Of a DNA stretch of 21,863 bases, positions 7,033 through 14,371 are shown piece by piece. Every line of letters starts with the position of its first letter. Position 1 is the stretch's first letter. The DNA lies in the NCBI GenBank assembly GCA_046757645.1, contig JBHHYS010000042.1, forward strand, positions 1-21,863. The letters are read 5' to 3'. Source of the stretch: JBHHYS01 sp046757645. GTDB taxonomy: Bacteria > Acidobacteriota > Terriglobia > Acidiferrales > 2-02-FULL-67-57. The notes beneath the pieces are model-generated. The model was given only the letters and a program-made list of their open reading frames with translations. It was not told the DNA's origin and ran no database searches. The position numbers and the translations under genes were made by a program.

Positions 7033-8159
7033 GCATTCCGCCGACCCCCGAGGCCGCCGCACTCGAAGCCCGCGCCCGGCGCTACCACCGCCGCAAGCGT
7101 CTGCTGGCGCTGGCCGATTTCCTCCTGGGGGTCGGGGTGCTGAGCGGGCTGCTCTTTACCGGCTGGACCCACGACCTGCGCAACTGGGCCGTGGGGATCA
7201 CTCCCGGCGCTCCCGGGGCGCTCGGCCTCTACCTGCTCGCCCTCGCCGGCATCACCCAAGCGCTCAGCTTCCCCCTCGACCTGGCCAGCGGCCACCGGCT
7301 CGAACACCGCTTCGGCCTCTCCCGGCAGCAGTTTTTCGGCTGGCTGAAGGACTGGCTCAAAGCCTTCGCGGTCAGCTTCGCCCTCGGCCTGGCCGCCGCG
7401 GAGCTCATCTACTTTGCGCTGCGCCGCTTTCCGGCGACTTGGTGGCTGCTCTCGGCCGCGGCGTTCGTCCTCTTTTTCATCCTGCTGGCGCGACTGGCTC
7501 CGGTGCTGCTTTTGCCTCTTTTCTTCAAGTTTGAGCCACTGGCGGACGACGAGCTGCGCGAGCGTCTGCAGCGGCTCTCGAAGCGCGTGGGGACGCGGGT
7601 GCGGGGCGTGTGGTTGTGGAAGCTCGGCGAGAAATCCCGGAAAGCCAATGCGGCCTTAGTGGGCTGGGGGAAAACCCGGCGGATTGTCTTGGCCGACACC
7701 CTGCTGGAGAAACACCAACCCGAGGAGGTGGAGGTGATCCTCGCCCACGAGCTCGCCCACCACGTCCACAACGACCTCTGGAAGGGCATCGCCGTGCAGA
7801 GCGTGCTCGCCCTGGCCGGTTTCTACGCCGTCCACCGGGCCCTGGCGGCCTGGACAGCGCCGCTCGGCTTCACCGGCATCGCCGACTTCGCCAACCTGCC
7901 CCTGCTGCTGCTCATCGCCGCCGGCATCTCCCTCGTGGCCCTGCCGGCAGCCAACGCCTACTCCCGGCATCTGGAGCGCGAAGCCGATCTCTTTGCCCTG
8001 CGCACCACCGGGAACCGCGAGGCTTTCATCCGCTCGATGGAAAAACTGGCCGAGCAGAACCTGGCCCAGCGCCGCCCCCATCCTTGGATTGAGTTCATCT
8101 TCTACTCCCACCCGTCGGTGGAAAAGCGCGTCGGCCTCGCCCAATCCTGGCAAGCCTAG
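7029..8159 (+). CDS. M48A (Ste24-like) integral membrane zinc metalloprotease
   Basis: A 376-residue membrane protease related to CAAX prenyl protease 1. The N-terminal Ste24-type region has several membrane helices and the conserved segment HRLEHRFGLSRQQFFGWLKD. The zinc site is HELAH (H240, E241, H244), with the third ligand E316 and D320 in SRHLEREADLFA (312-323). Hydrophobic helices occur near residues 20-42, 60-82, 115-135, 138-165 and 290-312. Bacteria generally lack CAAX prenylation, so its likely task is membrane-protein quality control or cleavage of an unknown membrane substrate. ATG 7029 overlaps the mutase stop (ATGA), and the DUF4442 gene follows 15 bases after its stop. Family call is firm; substrate unknown. 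Confidence 0.93.
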   Translation: MSIPPTPEAAALEARARRYHRRKRLLALADFLLGVGVLSGLLFTGWTHDLRNWAVGITPGAPGALGLYLLALAGITQALSFPLDLASGHRLEHRFGLSRQQFFGWLKDWLKAFAVSFALGLAAAELIYFALRRFPATWWLLSAAAFVLFFILLARLAPVLLLPLFFKFEPLADDELRERLQRLSKRVGTRVRGVWLWKLGEKSRKANAALVGWGKTRRIVLADTLLEKHQPEEVEVILAHELAHHVHNDLWKGIAVQSVLALAGFYAVHRALAAWTAPLGFTGIADFANLPLLLLIAAGISLVALPAANAYSRHLEREADLFALRTTGNREAFIRSMEKLAEQNLAQRRPHPWIEFIFYSHPSVEKRVGLAQSWQA

Positions 8160-8174
8160 CAAGGAGCCCGTGCT

Positions 8175-8657
8175 ATGCCGGAATCGCTGAAGAGCAAGCT
8201 CATTCGCTGGAGATTCAATTTTTTCCCGGCCTATCGAGGAACGGGTGCGCGCATCACTTACATCGCCAGTGACTGGCGCGAGGTGCGAATCAAGCTGCCG
8301 CTCAGCTGGCGGACGCGAAACTACGTGGGCACCATCTACGGCGGCAGCATGTACGCCGCTGTCGACCCCTTCTACATGGTGATGCTGATTCGGACGCTCG
8401 GGCCGGGCTGCCTGGTCTGGGACAAAGCGGCCACCATCCGCTTCAAAAAGCCGGGGCGGACCACACTCTACGCCCGCTTTGTCTTGACCGAGGAAGAGCT
8501 GCGCAGCATCGCGGCGGCGCTGCGGGAGGCGCCCGCGGTTGACCGCACCTACCGCGTCGACCTCACCGACGCCGCAGGCATCGTCCACGCCTCCATCGAG
8601 AAGACTATCTACATCACCCGCCGCTTGACGCCTCCCGGGGGAGCTGAGCAGGCCTAA
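8175..8657 (+). CDS. DUF4442 hot-dog-fold protein (thioesterase-like)
   Basis: A 160-residue protein matching the DUF4442 group of hot-dog-fold proteins, relatives of PaaI-type thioesterases. Visible patterns include the N-terminal RWRFNFFPAYRGTGARI, the central helix segment GTIYGGSMYAAVDPFYMVML (about residues 55-74) and the following strand WDKAATIRFKKPG. An N-terminal RWRFNFFP segment and the sequence IYGGSMYAA are characteristic. The protein is cytoplasmic, with no signal peptide. AAGGAG upstream of ATG 8175 is a good ribosome binding site. It is probably the last gene of the manC operon, and its relation to GDP-mannose or the protease is unclear. Activity on acyl-thioesters is a family-level inference only. 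Confidence 0.85.
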   Translation: MPESLKSKLIRWRFNFFPAYRGTGARITYIASDWREVRIKLPLSWRTRNYVGTIYGGSMYAAVDPFYMVMLIRTLGPGCLVWDKAATIRFKKPGRTTLYARFVLTEEELRSIAAALREAPAVDRTYRVDLTDAAGIVHASIEKTIYITRRLTPPGGAEQA

Positions 8658-8661
8658 GAAC

Positions 8662-8706
8662 CGGCGCGCTTTGAGCCCCGCGCCGCCAATAGGGCTTTCA
8701 CCCTAA
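8662..8706 (+). terminator. Two hairpins after the DUF4442 gene, possible operon end
   Basis: CGGCGCG (8662-8668) pairs with CGCGCCG (8679-8685) over a ten-base loop. A second, smaller stem, TAGGG/CCCTA, follows at about 8690-8705. No T-run is present, so termination is uncertain, but the position four bases after the stop fits a 3' end. Confidence 0.4.
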
Positions 8707-8771
8707 TCGACACCAGCGCCACCACCCCGGCGGCAGAGGCTTTGCCTACCAGGCCAAACCTTGCCCCTGCC

Positions 8772-8799
8772 CTGAAACTGTCCTGAAGTCCAGTAGATT
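8772..8799 (+). promoter_or_regulatory. Candidate promoter of the outer-membrane protein gene
   Basis: CTGAAA (8772-8777), a 16-base spacer and TAGATT (8794-8799) each match four of six consensus bases. They would give a leader of about 65 bases before ATG 8870. Confidence 0.35.
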
Positions 8800-8869
8800 G
8801 GGGGCTCGTTAGGAGCGATAAACGTTGTGCAGGAAGATGACTGCACTAACCCTGCTACAGGGAGAGGTG

Positions 8870-9580
8870 ATGAAGCTGCCACTGAAAAGTTTTTTGACCC
8901 TTGGCGGCACGCTCTTGGTAATCCTTCTGGTTGTGCCGAATGCCTTCGGGCAGAATCCGAATCCGCGGGTGACGGTCTCCGTCGGCGGCTCCTACTTGAA
9001 AGCCGATCGCACGTTCGTGGCGGACGGTGACCCATTTAGGTCTGAATTCGTGGATGGCGGCAAAGTCCGGCTGCGAGGCACGTTGGACCTGACCAAACAC
9101 TGGTCCATCGAGGGAGACTACAGCTTTGGCCGCAACAACCAGCGCATCACTGAACTATCCGGAGGCAGACTTGAGCGGCGCGATTTCGGGGTCAGGTTGA
9201 GCCAAGTTCACTTCAACCTCCTCCGCTTTTTCACCTCCCGGAAGAGTCGGGTGCGGCCGTTCATGACTTCTGGGATTGGTGCGGTGCGATTCAGCCCCAC
9301 GGAGGAGGCCAAGGCGCGTGCTCTCACCGACAAGTTTATCGACGACCCAGCTCTGATCGGTTCCACGACCAAGATCAATTTCGCCATCGGAGGCGGGCTT
9401 GAAGCCCGCTTCAATCGGTGGGTCGGTGTGCGGTTCGACCTCAAGGACTACATCAGCACGGTTCCGCGGTTCGGCTTGCGGGAGACGCCCTCCGGTCCCC
9501 AGGCCGCCTTTTTCCCCGTAGACGGCGTTGTGCACAACGTCGAAGCTGCGGTGGGGATCGTTTTCTACTTCGTCCGGTAG
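8870..9580 (+). CDS. Outer-membrane beta-barrel protein
   Basis: A 236-residue secreted protein. ATG 8870 is chosen because GGGAGAGG lies directly upstream and the following residues form a signal peptide (MKLPLKSF, hydrophobic core, cleavage near NAFGQ, about residue 28). The frame is open from 8825, but that extension spoils the signal peptide. The mature protein shows alternating polar and hydrophobic strands: VTVSVGGSYLKAD, VRLRGTLDLTKHWSIEGDYS, VRLSQVHFNLLRFF, INFAIGGGLEARFNRWVGVRFDLKDY and VEAAVGIVFYFV. This pattern fits an eight-stranded OmpA-like or opacity-type porin barrel. The final residues are FYFVR, so the usual terminal aromatic is one residue in. Cargo or role unknown. It appears monocistronic. 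Confidence 0.8.
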   Translation: MKLPLKSFLTLGGTLLVILLVVPNAFGQNPNPRVTVSVGGSYLKADRTFVADGDPFRSEFVDGGKVRLRGTLDLTKHWSIEGDYSFGRNNQRITELSGGRLERRDFGVRLSQVHFNLLRFFTSRKSRVRPFMTSGIGAVRFSPTEEAKARALTDKFIDDPALIGSTTKINFAIGGGLEARFNRWVGVRFDLKDYISTVPRFGLRETPSGPQAAFFPVDGVVHNVEAAVGIVFYFVR

Positions 9581-9899
9581 AACGCCGGCGTACAGCCACC
9601 CACCCCGCCGGGCCTGGACCCGCACACCGGCTCAATCGCGGGAGCCCCAAACCATCGCCCGCAGGCCCTTTTGAGGCTTCTGCGCAGCCCGGCGCGATTT
9701 CCGCCCACCCGCCAGCAGGTTTTTAGTCGGATTCGCGCCGCCATCCCCTCTCTGGGCAGGGAACTATAATATAATCGTGTGTGGCCCCGACTTCTATGGC
9801 CACCCAGAGCGCCGCGCCGAGCGGTTCGTGAACCAGGAAGACAACACCCAGGGAACCCCCGCCAGGCCCCACGCCCAGGGTGACGGAAGTGGAGGAGCA
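9581..9899. other. Intergenic region/leader before the copper ATPase gene
   Basis: This 319-base stretch holds no separate gene. Its main feature is the overlapping double TATAAT at 9765-9775. The part from 9777 is open in frame with copA and may be translated as a 41-residue extension if the GTG at 9777 is used. I found no convincing CueR-type or CsoR-type operator by eye. Confidence 0.5.
9765..9775 (+). promoter_or_regulatory. Overlapping double -10 box upstream of copA
   Basis: TATAATATAAT contains two perfect TATAAT hexamers sharing one base (9765-9770 and 9770-9775). No good -35 is seen 16-18 bases upstream (C/T-rich), which could mean an activator is needed. The first -10 would put the transcription start at about 9777, exactly on a GTG codon. 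Confidence 0.5.
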
Positions 9900-12221
9900 G
9901 TGAAAGACCCTGTCTGCGGTATGAACGTGAAGCCGGACTCCGCCGCCGGCTCCTATGATCACGCGGGACAAACTTATTTCTTCTGCAGTCAACATTGTCT
10001 GGAGAAGTTTCGCGCCGAGCCCGGCAAGTACCTGGCTGCCTCCGTGGATGTGCACGGGCTCCACCCCCAGCCTCCTCATCTACCCTCGCCGCCAGCGGAA
10101 GCCGGCGGGGTCTACACCTGCCCGATGCACCCGGAGGTGGTGCAGGGTCAGCCGGGCCCCTGCCCGAAGTGCGGCATGGCCCTGGAGCCCCGCGTGGTTA
10201 CTGCGGAGGAAGAGGTCAGTCCCGAGCTGGTAGATATGACGCGGCGGTTCTGGGTGAGTGTGGGGCTGACGGTCCCGCTGCTGATTCTGGCCATGGGCGA
10301 GTACCTCCCGGGTCAAGCGGTACAACGCCTATTGCCCGGGCGACTGCTCCTCTGGATCGAGCTTGTCCTGGCCACCCCGGTCGTGCTCTGGGGTGGGTGG
10401 CCGTTCTTCCAGCGGGGCTGGGCCTCCATCGTCAACCGCAGCCTGAACATGTTCACCCTCATCGCTCTGGGCACGGGTATGGCCTATTTCTATAGCGTGG
10501 TCGCCGCTGTCTTCCCGGGCTTCTTGCCGGAGTCGTTCCGCAGTGAGAGCGGCGAGGCGGCAGTCTATTTTGAGGCGGCCGCCGTCATCACCACCCTGGT
10601 GCTTCTGGGGCAGGTGCTTGAGCTCCGCGCCCGCCGCCGCACCAGCAGCGCCATCAAGGCGCTTCTGGGCCTCGCCCCCAAGACCGCCCGGGTGCTGCGC
10701 GAGGACGGGAGCGAAGAAGACATTCCCCTCGAGCACGTCCAGCCGGGCGATCGGCTCCGGGTGCGTCCGGGCGAAAAAGTGCCCGTGGACGGCGTGGTTC
10801 TCCAAGGAACCAGCTCGGTGGACGAATCCATGATTACCGGGGAACCGATTCCGGTGGAGAAGACCCCGGGCGAGCGGATAACCGGGGGTACGGTGAACGG
10901 CACCGGCAGTGTGGTGATGCGGGCTGAGCGGGTGGGCAGCGACACCCTGCTGGCTCAGATTGTGCGCATGGTGAGCGAAGCCCAGCGCAGCCGCGCCCCC
11001 ATCCAGCGGCTGGCCGACCTGGTCGCCTCCTACTTCGTCCCCGTCGTGGTACTGATCGCGGTGACCACCTTCGTGGTTTGGGCGCTCATCGGCCCGGAAC
11101 CGCGCCTGGTCTACGCCCTGGTCAACGCCGTGGCGGTGCTGATCATTGCCTGCCCCTGCGCCCTGGGGTTGGCCACCCCGATGTCCATTATGGTGGGCAC
11201 CGGCCGGGGCGCCACCGCCGGTGTGCTCATCAAGAATGCGGAGGCCTTGGAAATCCTCGAGAAGGTGGACACCATCGTAACCGACAAGACCGGCACGCTC
11301 ACCGAGGGGAAGCCCCGGCTCACCGCGGTGGCCGCTCTCCCCGGCGGGAACGAATCGGAGCTCCTGCGCCTGGCGGCGAGTCTGGAACGGGCCAGCGAGC
11401 ATCCTTTGGCCGCCGCCATCGTGGCTGGCGCGCAAGCCAAAGGTGTGGAACTCTCTCGGGCCGAGGACTTCCAGTCGGTTACCGGGAAGGGCGTGCGGGG
11501 TCGCGTGGAGGGTCACACCGTGGCCCTCGGCAACCGCAAATTCCTCGAGGAACTCAGCATCGCCCCGGGGGCTTTAGTCGCACAGGCCGAAGCCTTGCGG
11601 GCCGACGGTCAAACCGTGATGTTCGTGGCGGTGGATGGGCGTCCGGCGGGCCTGCTGGGGGTGGCCGATCCCATCAAGGGGTCGACCCGTGAGGCCATCC
11701 GCCTGCTGCACGCGGAAGGGATTCGCGTGGTCATGCTCACCGGGGACAATCGCACCACCGCGGAGGCCGTAGCGCGGAAGCTGGGCCTTGATGAAGTGGT
11801 GGCCGAAGTCCTGCCCGAGCAGAAGGGCGAGGTGGTGAAGCGGCTGCAGGCCGAGGGTCGCTTCGTGGCCATGGCCGGCGACGGCATCAACGACGCCCCG
11901 GCGCTCGCCCAGGCGCAGGTGGGGATCGCCATGGGCAGCGGGACTGACGTGGCCATCGAGAGTGCCGGGATTACCCTGGTGAAGGGCGACCTGCGGGGCA
12001 TCGCCAAGGCCCGCCGGCTGAGCCGCGCCACCATGCGCAACATCCGGCAGAACCTCTTCTTTGCCTTCATCTATAACTCGCTGGGCGTGCCGGTGGCCGC
12101 GGGCGTGCTCTACCCGCTGGTGGGGCTCTTGCTCAGCCCCATGATCGCCGCCGCCGCCATGACCTTCAGCTCGGTCTCCGTCGTCTCCAACGCCCTCCGC
12201 CTGCGCAAGGTGACTCTCTAG
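9900..12221 (+). CDS. copA: Copper-translocating P1B-type ATPase with N-terminal YHS domain
   Basis: A membrane pump that uses ATP to export Cu(I). From GTG 9900 it has 773 residues. Order: YHS domain (KDPVCGM ... YFFCSQHCLEKF, residues 1-45), a heavy-metal-binding motif YTCPMHPEV...CPKCGMALEP (about 71-96), membrane helices, TGE actuator motif, CPC ion site (418-420), phosphorylated D462 in DKTGT, HP motif (501-502) and GDGINDAP (660-667). YN in the seventh helix and MTFSS in the eighth fit Cu(I)-selective CopA. The classical HMA (GMTCxxC) domain is replaced by YHS plus the CPMHP motif. GGAGG at 9891-9895 supports GTG 9900. An in-frame GTG at 9777 right after TATAAT is the alternative start, adding 41 poorly conserved residues. 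Converges on tlpA. Confidence 0.93.
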   Translation: MKDPVCGMNVKPDSAAGSYDHAGQTYFFCSQHCLEKFRAEPGKYLAASVDVHGLHPQPPHLPSPPAEAGGVYTCPMHPEVVQGQPGPCPKCGMALEPRVVTAEEEVSPELVDMTRRFWVSVGLTVPLLILAMGEYLPGQAVQRLLPGRLLLWIELVLATPVVLWGGWPFFQRGWASIVNRSLNMFTLIALGTGMAYFYSVVAAVFPGFLPESFRSESGEAAVYFEAAAVITTLVLLGQVLELRARRRTSSAIKALLGLAPKTARVLREDGSEEDIPLEHVQPGDRLRVRPGEKVPVDGVVLQGTSSVDESMITGEPIPVEKTPGERITGGTVNGTGSVVMRAERVGSDTLLAQIVRMVSEAQRSRAPIQRLADLVASYFVPVVVLIAVTTFVVWALIGPEPRLVYALVNAVAVLIIACPCALGLATPMSIMVGTGRGATAGVLIKNAEALEILEKVDTIVTDKTGTLTEGKPRLTAVAALPGGNESELLRLAASLERASEHPLAAAIVAGAQAKGVELSRAEDFQSVTGKGVRGRVEGHTVALGNRKFLEELSIAPGALVAQAEALRADGQTVMFVAVDGRPAGLLGVADPIKGSTREAIRLLHAEGIRVVMLTGDNRTTAEAVARKLGLDEVVAEVLPEQKGEVVKRLQAEGRFVAMAGDGINDAPALAQAQVGIAMGSGTDVAIESAGITLVKGDLRGIAKARRLSRATMRNIRQNLFFAFIYNSLGVPVAAGVLYPLVGLLLSPMIAAAAMTFSSVSVVSNALRLRKVTL

Positions 12222-12305
12222 CAGGAAGAGGCCAAGCGGCGTAGGACACACAGCCGAGAATCCGCCGCAGCGACCGGCGCCGCCCCGGGCGTAGGATGGA
12301 ATCGA

Positions 12306-12839
12306 TCAGTTGGCGGAAGAGGGCGAAGATTCGAGCAAGCCACTCAGGAAGTCCACCACCTGGGGGGCGTCCCATTCCAGCGGGCCGATGATTTTTCGCG
12401 CCAGGCGGCCCTCGCGATCGATGATGTAGGTTTCCGGGTACATGAAGGTGCCGTAGAGGGTGGAGATGCGCTTTTCCGGGTCGCGGTAGTTGGGGAAAGT
12501 GATGTTGTGGGTGCGGAGGAAGTTTTCGTAGGCCACCGGGTCTTCGTCCACGCTGATGCCCAGCACCACCAGGCCCCGGCCCTGCATTCTCTGCTGGAGG
12601 CGTTCGAGGGACGGCATCTCGGCCACGCAGGGCGGGCACCAGGTGGCCCAGAAGTTTAGCACCACCACCTGGCCGCGGAGGTCGCGCAACTCCCGGGGGC
12701 GGGTGTCGAGGGTGAAGGTGAAGTTGGGCACCTCCTCGGAGGCTTCCGGGGATTCGACGTGGAGATGGGGGGCTTCGAGCGCCACCAGCAAGGCGAGCGC
12801 CAGCAGCCCCAAGACCACCGGCGTGAGCTTATCTTTCAC
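12306..12839 (-). CDS. TlpA/ResA-like membrane-anchored thiol-disulfide oxidoreductase
   Basis: A 177-residue thioredoxin-fold protein. The start is the GTG at 12839; the frame is open far upstream, but that portion is antisense to the glycosyltransferase gene. An N-terminal hydrophobic segment (residues 6-21) acts as signal anchor, so the domain lies in the periplasm. The active site is WCPPC (67-71) within LNFWATWCPPCVAEMPSLE, followed by GISVDEDPVAYENFLR and the cis-Pro-type segment MYPETYIIDREGR. The CPPC dipeptide and length match TlpA/ResA-type reductants, which often reduce apocytochrome c or copper-binding proteins. The convergent copA neighbour (84 bases between stops) is suggestive but not proof of a copper link. 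No cytochrome maturation genes lie in the window. Confidence 0.9.
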   Translation of the reverse strand: MKDKLTPVVLGLLALALLVALEAPHLHVESPEASEEVPNFTFTLDTRPRELRDLRGQVVVLNFWATWCPPCVAEMPSLERLQQRMQGRGLVVLGISVDEDPVAYENFLRTHNITFPNYRDPEKRISTLYGTFMYPETYIIDREGRLARKIIGPLEWDAPQVVDFLSGLLESSPSSAN

Positions 12840-12862
12840 CGCAGACCCCGATTCGGTATAAT
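12834..12862 (+). promoter_or_regulatory. Candidate promoter for the glycosyltransferase-pterin operon
   Basis: A perfect TATAAT (12857-12862) has TTTCAC 17 bases upstream (12834-12839, three of six matches). The leader to ATG 12915 would be about 45 bases. The -35 overlaps the start codon of the divergent tlpA gene. On the other strand TTGACG (12879-12874) is a possible tlpA -35, with TATACC too close as its -10, so the two promoters probably overlap. Confidence 0.45.
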
Positions 12863-12914
12863 GAATTCTTGCTGCGTCAAGGGTAGGGCCATCTGAGGGA
12901 GCCTTCCTCCGCCG

Positions 12915-13955
12915 ATGCCGGAACTCCAAGTCAGTGCCATTGTACCTGCTCGCAACGAGGAAGCCAACATTGCGGCCGCGGTGGAGTCGCTGGCCGCTCA
13001 AACCCTGCCGCTGGAAATCATCGTGGTCAACGACGGCTCCACCGACCGCACCGGCGAAATCCTGGCCGCGCTCGCCCTGCGCTTCCCCCAACTGCACGTG
13101 GTGGAAACCCGGGAGCTCCCTCCGGACTGGACGGGAAAGAACTACGCGGTGGCCTGCGGCATTGAGCAGGCCCACGCCCCCTGGCTGTTGCTGACCGATG
13201 CCGACGTCCGCCACCAGCCCCATGGGGTCGAAACCGGGCTGGGGGTGGCGCGGCGGACGGGCGCCGCCATGGTTTCGTTCTCGCCCGACCAGGAACTCCG
13301 CACCTGGTGGGAGCGGGCCACGATTCCCTTTGTCTATTGCCGCCTGGCCAGCGAGTACCCCTACGAGGGCGTCAGCAACCCCGAAGACCCGGTGGCGGCG
13401 GCCAACGGTCAGTGGCTGTTGGTGTCTCGGCTGGCGTACAACGCCGTGGGCGGGCACGCTGCGGTGAAGAATGAGGTCTTGGAGGATGTCGCCCTGGCCC
13501 GGCTGTTGAAGCGCTCCGGCTGCCGCCTGCATTTCGATCGCGGAGTAGGGCTGGCGCGTACCCGGATGTACCACCGGATTGAGGAGATGTGGCAGGGCTG
13601 GTCGAAGAATCTCTTCCTTCTCTTTGACCGGCGTAAAAGCGCGGTGGTCGGGGCCCTGGCCGGGGCCGCCCTGGATAGCCTGGCTTGGTTCTTCATTCTG
13701 GTGGCGTTGTGGGGGATGGGAGAGGGCTGGCCGGTCAGCCAGTGGATTCTGGTGCCCAACCTGGCCATCGTCGCTTGGCGGCACCTGCGCTACGCCCAGG
13801 CCCTGCGCAAGAACCACTATCCTCTCGCCTGCCTTTTCTATTACACCCTGGGGGGTCTGCTCTTTGCCGGTTTGATGGTGGATTCCTCCACCAAATACCT
13901 GAGCGGTGAGCCGCTGAAGTGGAAAGGGCGGGATTACGCCGTACCCACAAAATGA
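12915..13955 (+). CDS. Family 2 glycosyltransferase with C-terminal membrane helices (HpnB/CrtQ-like)
   Basis: A 346-residue inverting GT2 enzyme. The GT-A core begins at residue 6 with SAIVPARNEEANI, then VVNDGSTDRTGEI, PDWTGKNYAVACG and the metal-binding LLLTDADVRH (residues 91-100). NEVLEDVALARLLKRSG supplies the acceptor-side ED motif. Three hydrophobic segments (about residues 240-262, 272-290 and 300-325) anchor the C-terminus in the membrane. This layout resembles the hopene-associated HpnB and carotenoid CrtQ-type transferases, which act on lipid acceptors. GAGGGA is the nearest purine-rich site but lies about 14 bases from ATG 12915. Its stop overlaps the first PTPS gene as ATGA, which is unexpected for a lipid glycosyltransferase and raises the possibility of a pterin-related acceptor. 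That idea is inference only. Confidence 0.9.
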   Translation: MPELQVSAIVPARNEEANIAAAVESLAAQTLPLEIIVVNDGSTDRTGEILAALALRFPQLHVVETRELPPDWTGKNYAVACGIEQAHAPWLLLTDADVRHQPHGVETGLGVARRTGAAMVSFSPDQELRTWWERATIPFVYCRLASEYPYEGVSNPEDPVAAANGQWLLVSRLAYNAVGGHAAVKNEVLEDVALARLLKRSGCRLHFDRGVGLARTRMYHRIEEMWQGWSKNLFLLFDRRKSAVVGALAGAALDSLAWFFILVALWGMGEGWPVSQWILVPNLAIVAWRHLRYAQALRKNHYPLACLFYYTLGGLLFAGLMVDSSTKYLSGEPLKWKGRDYAVPTK

Positions 13956-14371
13956 TTTATGTGACGCGCAAAATCGAATTCTCCGCCGCGCACTACTACC
14001 ACAATCCGGACCTCTCCCCGGAGGAGAACCGGCGCCTCTTCGGCAAGTGCGCCAACCCCCAGGGCCACGGCCACAACTATGTGCTCGAAGTGACGGTGGC
14101 GGGCGAGCCCGACTCCCAGACCGGCATGGTGCTCGACCTCAAAGAACTCAAGCAGATCTTGCAGCAGGAGGTGATGGAGGTCTTCGACCACAAGTTCATC
14201 AACCAGCAGGTGCCGGCGCTGGCCGGCCAGATTCCCACCAGCGAAAACATTGCCTGCGCCCTCTGGGGGTTGCTCGCGGGGAAGATCACCCGCGGCCGCC
14301 TGCACCGCATTCGCCTCTACGAGACCCCGGACCTGTTTGTGGATTACTACGGAGGGGACCCAGGCCGATGA
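13952..14371 (+). CDS. 6-pyruvoyl-tetrahydropterin synthase family protein, copy 1 (catalytically complete)
   Basis: A 139-residue PTPS/QueD-family enzyme (COG0720). ATG 13952 overlaps the glycosyltransferase stop as ATGA. The open frame reaches back to 13919, but the family start MIYVTRKIEFSAAH fits 13952. Zinc ligands are H14, H39 and H41; the catalytic cysteine is C33; the Asp-His pair is D79-H80 in FDHKFIN; the pterin-anchoring glutamate is E124 in LYETPD. The C-X5-HGH spacing (KCANPQGHGHNY) is that of tetrahydrobiopterin-type PTPS, not the C-X3-HGH of QueD. It would therefore convert dihydroneopterin triphosphate to 6-pyruvoyltetrahydropterin. COG0720 members are known to be promiscuous, and the queuosine route remains possible. 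No queC, queE or queF is nearby. Confidence 0.9.
   Translation: MIYVTRKIEFSAAHYYHNPDLSPEENRRLFGKCANPQGHGHNYVLEVTVAGEPDSQTGMVLDLKELKQILQQEVMEVFDHKFINQQVPALAGQIPTSENIACALWGLLAGKITRGRLHRIRLYETPDLFVDYYGGDPGR

Noticed and set aside
5527..7062. 511-residue minus-strand open frame
   Set aside because: It lies antisense to the phosphohexomutase, which has all four active-site motifs. The antisense product has no recognisable motif.
10329..11516. 395-residue minus-strand open frame within the copper ATPase gene
   Set aside because: Shadow of copA, whose motifs (CPC, DKTGT, GDGIND) prove the plus frame.
12236..12268. GCGGCG/CGCCGC as a bidirectional terminator between copA and tlpA
   Set aside because: The stem is only six pairs with a 21-base loop and no T-run on either strand, which is weak for a GC-rich sequence.
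12840..13817. Upstream extension of the tlpA frame to a 503-residue protein
   Set aside because: The added 326 residues are antisense to the GT2 gene and lack conserved sequence. The signal anchor begins at GTG 12839, as expected for TlpA-like proteins.
13952..14371. Calling PTPS copy 1 queD of the queuosine pathway
   Set aside because: The cysteine spacing is C-X5-HGH, not C-X3-HGH, and no queC, queE or queF is nearby; the broader family name is safer.
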